The notes under the pieces were generated by a model. That model ran no database searches, had not been told where the DNA came from, and was given only the letters and a program-made list of their open reading frames with translations. DNA of 33,663 bases. It comes from an uncultured Rhodospirillaceae bacterium (GTDB taxonomy: Bacteria; Pseudomonadota; Alphaproteobacteria; SP197). The position numbers and the translations under genes were made by a program. Shown in pieces: positions 1 through 7,935 of this stretch (position 1 is the first letter of the stretch; every line of letters begins with the position of its first letter). The DNA lies in the NCBI GenBank assembly GCA_937880925.1, contig CALGGB010000273.1, positions 1 to 33,663 on the forward strand. Reading direction: 5' to 3'.

Positions 1-258
1 AGATTGTGCATCCGTCCTCCCGAAGGCAGGAAGATGCCAGTTTATGCGCAGTGCCTCAACACAAGCTGTAATTTGTAGGAATCACCGTAAAATGCATTAA
101 AACGCAGCCACTTTGATGGTGCTGCCTCCTGATACGGCGCGATCCATGGACATATTGAATCTTCCGCGGACGAAGAGCCGTCAAGTGGTTGAATTCCCGT
201 TGCGGCGGCCCCTTCTGGGCAGGTGAAGGGCCGGCAAAAGCAACAAGAAGAGGTCAGC
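1..258. other. Upstream region of the aldehyde dehydrogenase, no gene recognised
   Basis: About 258 bases with visibly lower GC than the rest of the window, especially positions 60-110. I find no convincing coding frame. An imperfect hairpin (GCATC at 8-12 against GATGC at 33-37, plus TCCT/AGGA) could be the end of a transcript from outside the window, but it has no T-run. It presumably carries the promoter for the following gene; I could not pick out a convincing -35/-10 pair. Confidence 0.4.
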
Positions 259-1689
<1,431 letters not shown>

Positions 1690-1703
1690 GCCGCCACGGG
1701 ACC

Positions 1704-1727
1704 GGGGGCCGTCGGATGGCGGCCCCC
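1704..1727. terminator. Perfect 8-bp GC hairpin between convergent genes
   Basis: GGGGGCCG (1704-1711) pairs perfectly with CGGCCCCC (1720-1727) around an 8-base loop. It lies between the stop of the rightward aldehyde dehydrogenase and the stop of the leftward small gene, so it could act as a shared terminator for both. There is no clear T-run on either side, so intrinsic termination is only likely. Confidence 0.55.
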
Positions 1728-1744
1728 GCGACCTCTACCCGGCT

Positions 1745-1951
1745 TCAGGCGCCGGGGGTTTCCCCGCCGAACAACTGGGCCTCAAGCTCCTTTTCCAGAA
1801 CCAGCAGATCCTCGGGGATCGGCATGCCGTAGGCGCGCATCTCGTTGAGCTTTTCGCGCAGCGTCTCGTAGAGTTCCTGCTTGTCGCCGGTGCCCTCGTT
1901 GAGCTGGCCCAGCAGGATGCCGAGTTCGGCCTCCAAGTCCTCGAACGCCAT
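1745..1951 (-). CDS. Small conserved acidic helical protein, unknown function
   Basis: A 68-residue product, rich in Glu and Leu, that reads as two amphipathic helices (MAFEDLEAELGILLGQLNE, then a segment around REKLNEMRAYGMPIPEDLL). It has no signal peptide, cysteines or membrane segment. AAAAGGA lies about 7 bases before the ATG, a good ribosome binding site. I have the impression that similar short proteins occur in other Rhodospirillales, but I cannot name a family. It is the last gene of a leftward set behind the cytochrome and SDR genes, separated from the cytochrome by 66 bases. Coding is supported by the ribosome binding site, the absence of a competing gene on the other strand and the helical, charged composition. 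Confidence 0.75.
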   Translation of the reverse strand: MAFEDLEAELGILLGQLNEGTGDKQELYETLREKLNEMRAYGMPIPEDLLVLEKELEAQLFGGETPGA

Positions 1952-2017
1952 GTCTGAATCCTTTTCGGAATGCTTCTTCTAACAGGTCGGGTGCCACCCG
2001 CGTTCCTGCAAGCGCGA

Positions 2018-2335
2018 TCAATCGGCCGGCAGGGAGGCAAGATAGGCGAGCAGATCGTTGATCTGCTGCCCGTCGAGTTCGAACTGGGGCATGTCGGGAT
2101 GACCCACCACGATGCCCTCGCCCAGAGCCTCCTCCAGGCTTTCCAGCGGCCACATCGTCTGGAAATTGCGGAAGCGCGGGGCATCGGCGCGGGGGCTCTC
2201 CCCCGTGGCCTCGACCGCATGACAGCGGGAGCAGTTCTCCATGGCAAAGGCGCGGCCGGCCTCGACATTGCCATCCGCCTGCGCCGCGCCGGACACCAGC
2301 CACGACAGCGCCATAACAACCAGAACACGCCTCAT
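2018..2335 (-). CDS. Small secreted c-type cytochrome (class I)
   Basis: A 105-residue periplasmic monohaem cytochrome c. Residues 1-20 form a signal peptide (RR, then a hydrophobic stretch, cleavage near AAQA-DG). The haem attachment motif is CSRCH at 35-39. A methionine in the GHPDMPQF context (M82) is the likely distal axial ligand. The C-terminal helix (INDLLAYLASL) is typical of the family. The start codon overlaps the stop of the upstream SDR gene by ATGA, implying translational coupling. It probably accepts electrons from a periplasmic or membrane dehydrogenase and passes them to an oxidase. A direct link with the neighbouring SDR is only suggested by the coupling, since SDRs normally use NAD(P). 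Confidence 0.92.
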   Translation of the reverse strand: MRRVLVVMALSWLVSGAAQADGNVEAGRAFAMENCSRCHAVEATGESPRADAPRFRNFQTMWPLESLEEALGEGIVVGHPDMPQFELDGQQINDLLAYLASLPAD

Positions 2336-3093
2336 GGCACGGCCCTCCCGCCGGATGCATCGATGATTGTACCGGTGACATAGGAGGCTTCGTCCGAGAG
2401 CAGCCAGAGCACGGCATGGCTGATCTCGCGCACCTCGCCGATGCGGCCCATGGGCATGGTCGCCACGACGTTCTCCAGCCACTCCGGCTTGGTGATACGC
2501 GATTCCGCAATCATGTCGGTCTCGGTGACGCCCGGCCGCACGGCATTGACGCGGATACCGGCGCCGCCCGCCTCGCGCGCCAGGCCCGTGGTGATGACAT
2601 CGACCGCGCCCTTCGACGCGGCATAGTCGATGAAGGCCCCGACACCGCCGGTGCGCGCAGCCGCCGAGGAAATGTTGACGATCGCCCCGCCCTTGCCGCC
2701 GTGATGGGTCGACATGCGACGCACCGCCGCCTGGGAGCAATAGAACAGACCGAAGACGTTGACCTCGAAGGTCTTCACCATGTCGTGGGGTGCGATGTCC
2801 TCGATGCGGCTCTGGCTGTAGCCCACGCCCGCATTGTTCACCAGAGCGTCAAGCCGGCCGAGTTTGCGGTCGACCTCGGTAAACAGGCGCTCGACCTCTT
2901 CCGGGCGCGAGACATCGGCCTGGAAGGCGGCGGCCCTGCCGCCGGCCGCCTCGATGGTCTCGACCACCTCGTGCGCGCCGGCTTCGTGACGCGTGTAGTT
3001 GACCGCCACCGTGTAGCCGCGTTCGGCCGCAAGCAGCGCGGTGTCGCGCCCGATGCCACGGCTGGCGCCGGTGACCAGAAGAATCTTCGCCAT
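2332..3093 (-). CDS. Short-chain dehydrogenase/reductase (SDR family)
   Basis: A 253-residue classical SDR, predicted cytoplasmic NAD(P)-dependent oxidoreductase. The cofactor motif TGASRGIG is at 8-15, NNAG at 86-89, the catalytic serine in ISSAA (S142/S143), and the YxxxK pair is Y157 and K161. A C-terminal RPGVTETDM segment matches the substrate-loop region of FabG/glucose-dehydrogenase-like members. A basic pair (RH) after the second beta strand suggests NADPH preference, which is inference. GAGGAA lies well placed before the ATG. It shares ATGA with the cytochrome gene downstream and diverges from the 2OG oxygenase gene across a 120-base gap. The substrate is unknown. Confidence 0.92.
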   Translation of the reverse strand: MAKILLVTGASRGIGRDTALLAAERGYTVAVNYTRHEAGAHEVVETIEAAGGRAAAFQADVSRPEEVERLFTEVDRKLGRLDALVNNAGVGYSQSRIEDIAPHDMVKTFEVNVFGLFYCSQAAVRRMSTHHGGKGGAIVNISSAAARTGGVGAFIDYAASKGAVDVITTGLAREAGGAGIRVNAVRPGVTETDMIAESRITKPEWLENVVATMPMGRIGEVREISHAVLWLLSDEASYVTGTIIDASGGRAVP

Positions 3094-3213
3094 GGTGTTC
3101 CTCGTGTTGCCGGCCCATCAGACCACGCCAGAGCAACCGCCGCCAACCGCCCATTGACGGCGCCCGGCAGACGACCCGATGCTGGCTGCCGCCCCTCCTG
3201 TGGAGCACGCGCC

Positions 3214-4068
3214 ATGGCGCACCCTATCCGTGTCGAGGACTACGTCGATCTTGACCGCTATCCCGTCGATGATCCGGGCTCGCCCGGTTACGCGGCAATG
3301 ATGTACGGCCTGCACGCCGCGCTCGAGCGCGACGGCTGCGCCGTGCTCAAGGGGTTCGTGCGGCCCGAACGGATCAGCGCCCTGGCCGCCGAGGCCGACC
3401 GGGTGGCGCCCGACGCGCATCGCTCCTTCAACCGCACCAACGCCTATTTCACGCTCGACGATCCCACCCTGGCGCCGGAGCACCCCAGACGCCGCTACTA
3501 CGATCGCTCCAACGCCTTTGTCCCGGCCGACAACTTCGGCCCGCAATCGATCCTGCGCGCGATCTATGCCTGGCCGGCCTTCTCGCCCTTCATCCAGGCG
3601 GCACTGCAGGAGGAGAGTTTCTTTCCCTATGCCGATCCCCTGGCCGACGTGATCGTCAATGTCGTCGAGCCGGGCGGGGGTTTCCCCTGGCACTTCGACA
3701 CCAACAACTTCACCGTCACCCTGGCGATCCAGAACGGGCAGTCCGGCGGGGAGTTCCAATACGCCCCAAACCTGCGCAGCGCGGACGACGAGAACTACGA
3801 GGGTGTGCGCGCCGTGCTCGACGGCACCAGCGGCAAGGTCCGCACCCTGGTGCTCGAACCCGGCGACCTGCAGATCTTCAAGGGCCGCTATTCCCTGCAC
3901 CGCGTCGCCCCGGTGGAGGGCAGCCGCAACCGTTATGTCGGCATATTCAGCTATGTCGCCTTTCCAGACATGGTCGGCCGGGTGGAACGCACGCGCCAGC
4001 TCTACGGCCGGGTGCTGCCGATCCATCTGGAACGGGAAGGTTTGCGTGCCGACGCGCTGGTGGATTGA
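3214..4068 (+). CDS. Putative Fe(II)/2-oxoglutarate oxygenase, BesD/HalD-like
   Basis: A 284-residue protein with the signature of the cupin-fold Fe(II)/2-oxoglutarate oxygenases. An HxD motif sits in WHFDTNNF (H160, D162), followed 67 residues later by LEPGDLQIFKG and the distal iron ligand in SLHRV (H229). An arginine pair shortly after (SRNRY) can bind 2-oxoglutarate. The order of elements and the H-to-H spacing resemble, from memory, the BesD/HalD amino-acid halogenase family. Halogenases have Gly or Ala in place of the Asp, so this one should hydroxylate. GGAG lies 8 bases before the chosen ATG. It is divergent from the SDR gene and followed by a ClC transporter. The superfamily is well supported; the subfamily and an amino-acid-like substrate are inference. 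Confidence 0.78.
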   Translation: MAHPIRVEDYVDLDRYPVDDPGSPGYAAMMYGLHAALERDGCAVLKGFVRPERISALAAEADRVAPDAHRSFNRTNAYFTLDDPTLAPEHPRRRYYDRSNAFVPADNFGPQSILRAIYAWPAFSPFIQAALQEESFFPYADPLADVIVNVVEPGGGFPWHFDTNNFTVTLAIQNGQSGGEFQYAPNLRSADDENYEGVRAVLDGTSGKVRTLVLEPGDLQIFKGRYSLHRVAPVEGSRNRYVGIFSYVAFPDMVGRVERTRQLYGRVLPIHLEREGLRADALVD

Positions 4069-4131
4069 CCCCGTCCCTGGGCGGCGAAGCGGCTTGGCCA
4101 CGAAAGGTGCCATGCACTAACGTGGGAGCTG

Positions 4132-4153
4132 GATCGGCCGACAGCGGCCGGTC
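4132..4153. other. Hairpin between oxygenase and ClC genes
   Basis: GATCGGCCG (4132-4140) can pair with CGGCCGGTC (4145-4153), one G-T wobble, around the loop ACAG. It lies 64 bases after the oxygenase stop and ends 22 bases before the ClC start. With no T-run it may be a weak terminator or a structured leader of the transporter gene. Confidence 0.35.
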
Positions 4154-4175
4154 GTAGCCATACAGCACGCGACCC

Positions 4176-5486
4176 ATGAAGTTCATCAAATCGCTGGCGG
4201 CCAAGTCCGTCGCCGAAACCCGCACGATGGCGTTCCTGGCTTTGCTTTCGATTCTCGTGGGCATGGGTGCCGGGCTGATCGGCGCGGCCTTTCGCTACTG
4301 CCTGGAACGTGCCGAGGCGTTTCGGGGCATGGTCGTATCACAATCGGATGCCTATCCCGTGCTTGTGCCGCTGGCGATGGTCATCGGCGCCGCACTGGCA
4401 TCGGCACTGGCCGCCTGGCTTGTCCGCCGCTTTTCGCCCCATGCGGCCGGCAGCGGCATTCCCCATGTCGAGGCCGTGCTCGAGGGCGACCTGCCGCCGG
4501 CGGCGCCGCGCCTGATCCCGGTCAAGTTCGCGGGTGGTGTTCTGGCCATCGGCAGCGGTCTTGCCCTGGGCCGCGAGGGACCCAGCGTCCAGATGGGCGT
4601 CACCGCCGGGCACATCGTCGGCATGCTCTTTCGGCGCAACAACGAGGATCGCCGCGCCCTGATCGCGGGCGGCGCAGGGGCCGGTCTTGCGACGGCCTTC
4701 AACGCGCCCGGCGCCGGCGCGATCTTCGTGCTGGAGGAACTGGTCGGGCGCTTCGATCCGCGGATTGCCCTGGTCGCCCTTGGCGCATCGGTCGGCGCGA
4801 TCGCGGTCTCGCGCTCGCTGCTGGGCGATGAGCTCGACTTCAGCGTGGCCGAGCTCGCCTCGGGCGGTGTCGCGGTGTTGTTCCTGTTCCTCCTGTTTGG
4901 CTTGCTTGCCGGCCTGCTGGCCGTCGGCCACAACAAGACCCTGCTTGCCACCCTGACCCTGGCCGACCGGATCGGCGGCCCTATCGAACTGCGCGCGGGC
5001 GTCATCGGCGGGGTCGTGGGATTTCTGGCGTGGAGCACGCCGCACCTCGTGGGCGGCGGCGACAACATCACCCAGGCGGCGCTGAACGGTCAGTACGTGC
5101 TGCTGGCGCTGCCGGCGATCTTCCTGTTCCGCCTGATTCTGGGTGCGGCCTCCTATGCCGCCGGAACGCCGGGCGGCCTCTTTGCCCCGCTGCTGGTCCT
5201 GGGTGCGGTCTCCGGGCTGGCCTTTGGCTATGTCGTGGACGCCGCGATTCCCGGCATGGCGGTTAGGCCGGAAGCCTTTGCCTTTGTCGGCATGGCCGCC
5301 TTTTTCGCCGGCACCGTGCGCGCGCCCCTGACCGGCATCATCCTGGTCATAGAGATGACAGGCAGTTCGAGCCTGCTCCTGCCCCTGCTTGCGGGATGTT
5401 TCGGCGCCATGCTGGTCGCCGAAATCCTGCGCGACCCGCCGATCTATGAAGCCCTGAAGGAGCGCGCTGCCCGATCGGCCCGCTGA
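4176..5486 (+). CDS. ClC-family chloride transporter (ClcA-like H+/Cl- exchanger)
   Basis: A 436-residue integral membrane protein with about ten hydrophobic helices. The selectivity motif GSGIP is at 92-96 and the gating motif GREGP at 132-136, with E134 as the external gating glutamate. The 40-residue distance between them equals that in E. coli ClcA. FVLEELVGRF carries the glutamate pair equivalent to the internal proton-transfer glutamate, and GGLFAP gives the third chloride-site motif. PIYEAL near the C terminus matches the region of the pore tyrosine. The proton glutamate and gating glutamate together favour an exchanger over a channel. No CBS domains follow. It probably supports chloride and pH homeostasis. 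The gene stands alone, ending before two hairpins and a tRNA gene on the other strand. Confidence 0.92.
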   Translation: MKFIKSLAAKSVAETRTMAFLALLSILVGMGAGLIGAAFRYCLERAEAFRGMVVSQSDAYPVLVPLAMVIGAALASALAAWLVRRFSPHAAGSGIPHVEAVLEGDLPPAAPRLIPVKFAGGVLAIGSGLALGREGPSVQMGVTAGHIVGMLFRRNNEDRRALIAGGAGAGLATAFNAPGAGAIFVLEELVGRFDPRIALVALGASVGAIAVSRSLLGDELDFSVAELASGGVAVLFLFLLFGLLAGLLAVGHNKTLLATLTLADRIGGPIELRAGVIGGVVGFLAWSTPHLVGGGDNITQAALNGQYVLLALPAIFLFRLILGAASYAAGTPGGLFAPLLVLGAVSGLAFGYVVDAAIPGMAVRPEAFAFVGMAAFFAGTVRAPLTGIILVIEMTGSSSLLLPLLAGCFGAMLVAEILRDPPIYEALKERAARSAR

Positions 5487-5498
5487 TTGGGCGTGGGC

Positions 5499-5559
5499 CC
5501 CCCGATCAAGTCGGGGGACAGCAGCTTCCGTAGGCGCGCGTTGTGCGCTGACGGAAGCT
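5499..5559. repeat. Two adjacent inverted repeats, REP-like
   Basis: CCCCCGA (5499-5505) pairs with TCGGGGG (5511-5517) around TCAAG. AGCTTCCGT (5523-5531) pairs with ACGGAAGCT (5551-5559), with inner GCGC pairing. Only five bases separate the two hairpins. They lie between the ClC stop and the 3' end of the tRNA, so they could terminate both convergent transcripts. The first has the look of an interspersed palindromic element of alphaproteobacterial genomes, but only one copy is seen here. Confidence 0.6.
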
Positions 5560-5562
5560 AGC

Positions 5563-5636
5563 TGGCTGGGGCGCCTGGATTCGAACCAGGGATCACGGGA
5601 TCAAAACCCGTTGCCTTACCGCTTGGCCACGCCCCA
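5563..5636 (-). tRNA. trnQ: tRNA-Gln (anticodon UUG)
   Basis: The leftward strand folds as a complete 74-base cloverleaf. The acceptor stem TGGGGCG pairs with CGCCCCA, followed by discriminator G and an encoded CCA. The D arm is GCC/GGC around AAGCGGTAA. The anticodon stem is ACGGG/CCCGT with loop TTTTGAT, giving anticodon UUG (positions 5604-5602), which reads CAA and by wobble CAG. The T arm is CCTGG-TTCGAAT-CCAGG. It follows the nucleotide-sugar dehydrogenase gene on the same strand by 45 bases and may have its own promoter there. Confidence 0.97.
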
Positions 5637-5681
5637 ACAGCGGCGCCTTCAAACCAGAAAGGCAGCGCCCGCGCAAGGGTA

Positions 5682-7022
5682 TCAGGCGAGCAGTATCTTC
5701 TCGCGGCCCTCTGTGACCCCGCGCGTGGCATTGCGCGTGTCGACTACCAGCGGCAGCGCGGCGACCAGGGCGGCATAGTCAACGCTGCCGTGATCGGTGA
5801 CGATCAGTGCCGCATCGTGGCCGCCGGCAAGGGCGGCATCCCAGGTGAGGCTCTCGCGACCGGAAAGCTCGGCATGTTCGCGGCCCGTGCGGATCACGGG
5901 GATGTAGGGATCGTGGTAGGAGACCTTCGCGCCGCGCTCCTCCAGCAGGCTCATCAGCTTCAGTGCCGGGCTTTCGCGGATGTCATCGACGTTCTTCTTG
6001 TAGGCCATGCCGACCAGCAGGATCTTCGCACCGTTGAGGCCGCGGGCCTGGCGGCGGTCGAGCGCCTCGGCAAGGCGGGCCACGACATGGGCGGGCATGG
6101 CGGTGTTGATCTCGCCCGCCAGCTCGATGAAGCGGGTGGCGACCTCGTACTCGCGCGCCTTCCAGGTCAGGTAGAAGGGGTCGATCGGGATGCAGTGACC
6201 GCCAAGCCCGGGGCCGGGATAAAACGGCATGTATCCGAAGGGCTTGGTCTTGGCCGCCTCGATCACCTCCCAGATGTCGATGCCCATCTTGTCGTAGACA
6301 AGCTTCAGCTCGTTCACGAGCGCGATGTTGACCGAGCGGAAGATGTTTTCGGTGAGCTTCACCGCCTCGGCGGTCCGCGCGTCGGTGACGGCCACGGTGC
6401 CGGCCGCGCTGATGCTGTCGTAGAAAATGCAGGCCAGATCGCGTGCCGCGGCGCCGTCGCCTCCCACCACCTTGGGGATCTGGGTCGTGGAATAGTCGAT
6501 GTTGCCGGGATCCTCACGCTCGGGCGAGAAGGCGAGCAGGAAATCCCGGCCCGAAACGAGGCCACGGGCCTCCAGGATCGGCTTCATCAGGTCGTCGGTG
6601 GTGCCGGGGTAGGTCGTCGATTCCAGGACCACGAGCTGGCCCACCCGCAGGTGGCGCGCGATGGTTTGCGCCGTGCCCTCGACATATCGCATGTCGGGCT
6701 CGCGGTTGGCGGTCAGCGGCGTGGGCACGCAGATCAGAATGATGTCGGCCCCGGCCAGCACGGTTTCTTCCGTGGTCGCGGTGAAGCGGTAGGAATCGGC
6801 GAGCTCGGCGATCGCCTCGCCGGAGATGTGGCGGATGTAGCTTTCACCCGCCTCCAGCCGCGCGATCTTTTCGGGATCGAGGTCAAAGCCGATGACGCGG
6901 TAGCCCGCGGCATGGGAGGCCAGCACCAGCGGCAGGCCGACATATCCCAGGCCGATCACCGCGACGGTGGCGTCGCGGCGCTCCAGGCGCTGGCCAAGCT
7001 GGTCGATCAAAGGTTCGCTCAT
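5682..7022 (-). CDS. UDP-N-acetylhexosamine/UDP-glucose-type 6-dehydrogenase (WbpA-like)
   Basis: A 446-residue NAD-dependent nucleotide-sugar dehydrogenase that oxidises C6 of a UDP-sugar to a uronate for surface polysaccharide synthesis. The N-terminal Rossmann motif is GLGYVGLP (from G24). The catalytic cysteine lies in GPGLGGHCIPIDP (C277), followed by FYLTWKA, a wording typical of WbpA/TviB-like UDP-HexNAc dehydrogenases rather than UDP-glucose dehydrogenase. A third domain with GMAYKKNVDDIRESP binds the UDP sugar. No glycosyltransferase, epimerase or export gene of a polysaccharide locus is nearby. It sits 39 bases downstream of ispE on the same strand and may share its transcript. Family assignment is firm; the exact sugar is inference. 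Confidence 0.9.
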   Translation of the reverse strand: MSEPLIDQLGQRLERRDATVAVIGLGYVGLPLVLASHAAGYRVIGFDLDPEKIARLEAGESYIRHISGEAIAELADSYRFTATTEETVLAGADIILICVPTPLTANREPDMRYVEGTAQTIARHLRVGQLVVLESTTYPGTTDDLMKPILEARGLVSGRDFLLAFSPEREDPGNIDYSTTQIPKVVGGDGAAARDLACIFYDSISAAGTVAVTDARTAEAVKLTENIFRSVNIALVNELKLVYDKMGIDIWEVIEAAKTKPFGYMPFYPGPGLGGHCIPIDPFYLTWKAREYEVATRFIELAGEINTAMPAHVVARLAEALDRRQARGLNGAKILLVGMAYKKNVDDIRESPALKLMSLLEERGAKVSYHDPYIPVIRTGREHAELSGRESLTWDAALAGGHDAALIVTDHGSVDYAALVAALPLVVDTRNATRGVTEGREKILLA

Positions 7023-7061
7023 GGCCGCCTGACTACCGATTCGCCGCCGGGCTGTGAAGCA

Positions 7062-7919
7062 CTATCGCGTTCCAGCCACGCCGGTCGCGGCGGCCCACCA
7101 GCCCGGCCGGGTCCGCGCCAGCGCCGCCTGCCCTGCCTCTGCGCCCGCAAGGTCGGCAAACAGCGCAAAGCATGTCGCGCCGCTGCCGCTCATGCGGGCA
7201 AGCCGCGCACCGGGCAGGGAACGTAGGCTTTCCAGCACCTCCCCCACCGCCGGCGCCAGCGTCATGGCGGCCGCTTCCAGATCGTTTTGGCGCTCCGCCA
7301 GGGCAGCGACCAGTCCGTCGAGATCGCCCGGTCCGGTGGTCATCGGCGCGGGCCGTGAGAAGCCGCCCGTTCGCGCGCGGAAGACATCGGCGGTCGCAAG
7401 CGCCACGCGGGGATTGACCAGCAGCAGGGCAAAGCCGGGCAGGCAGGCAAGCGGCGTCAGGATGTCACCGATGCCGCGGACCGCCAGCGGCATGTCGTGG
7501 AGGCAGGGCGGCACATCGGCGCCCAGCCCAGCGGCGAGTTCGGCGAGCGCGGCCTCGTCGAGCCCGGCATCGAACAGGGTGTTGGCCGCGCGCAGGGCCG
7601 CAGCGGCATCGGCCGATCCGCCACCCAGACCGGCGGCCACGGGGATGTTCTTCTCGAGTGTCACTGCCACAGGCCCGGACCGGCCACAACGCCCCCGCAC
7701 CGCCGACACCGCGCGCAGCGCCAGATTGCCTTCAGGCGCCTCGCCCGCCAGCGCCGCAGCGAACGGACCTTCGACCGTCAGACTGTCGGCCTCGGCAGGG
7801 TGCAGGGCCAGACGGTCACAAAGATCGGTGCGCACGAACAGGCTGTCGAGTTCATGGTAGCCGTCGGCACGGCGCCCGGTGACGTGGAGGTAGAGGTTGA
7901 CCTTGGCCCGCGCCATCAT
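7062..7919 (-). CDS. ispE: 4-diphosphocytidyl-2-C-methyl-D-erythritol kinase
   Basis: IspE phosphorylates the 2-hydroxyl of CDP-methylerythritol with ATP in the non-mevalonate (MEP) route to isoprenoids. The product is about 285 residues, the normal length. It opens with ARAKVNLYLHVTGRRADGYH, containing the conserved lysine and the substrate-binding HVTGRR-DGYH motif. The GHMP-kinase ATP loop is PVAAGLGGGSADAAAA with the catalytic aspartate after GGGSA. A C-terminal MSGSGATCFALF motif is the third GHMP signature. Two adjacent ATGs (7919 and 7916) are possible; I chose the first. A frame open farther upstream would run into the TPR gene. It starts 16 bases after the TPR gene stop, so the two are probably cotranscribed. 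Confidence 0.96.
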   Translation of the reverse strand: MMARAKVNLYLHVTGRRADGYHELDSLFVRTDLCDRLALHPAEADSLTVEGPFAAALAGEAPEGNLALRAVSAVRGRCGRSGPVAVTLEKNIPVAAGLGGGSADAAAALRAANTLFDAGLDEAALAELAAGLGADVPPCLHDMPLAVRGIGDILTPLACLPGFALLLVNPRVALATADVFRARTGGFSRPAPMTTGPGDLDGLVAALAERQNDLEAAAMTLAPAVGEVLESLRSLPGARLARMSGSGATCFALFADLAGAEAGQAALARTRPGWWAAATGVAGTR

Positions 7920-7935
7920 GCCGCCGGCCAGGGCC

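Noticed and set aside
5563-5636. tRNA-Gln as an integration site of a mobile element
   Set aside because: No integrase, no duplicated tRNA 3' end and only housekeeping genes on both sides.
5682-7022. Capsule or O-antigen locus
   Set aside because: Only one nucleotide-sugar gene is present; the neighbours are a tRNA and ispE.
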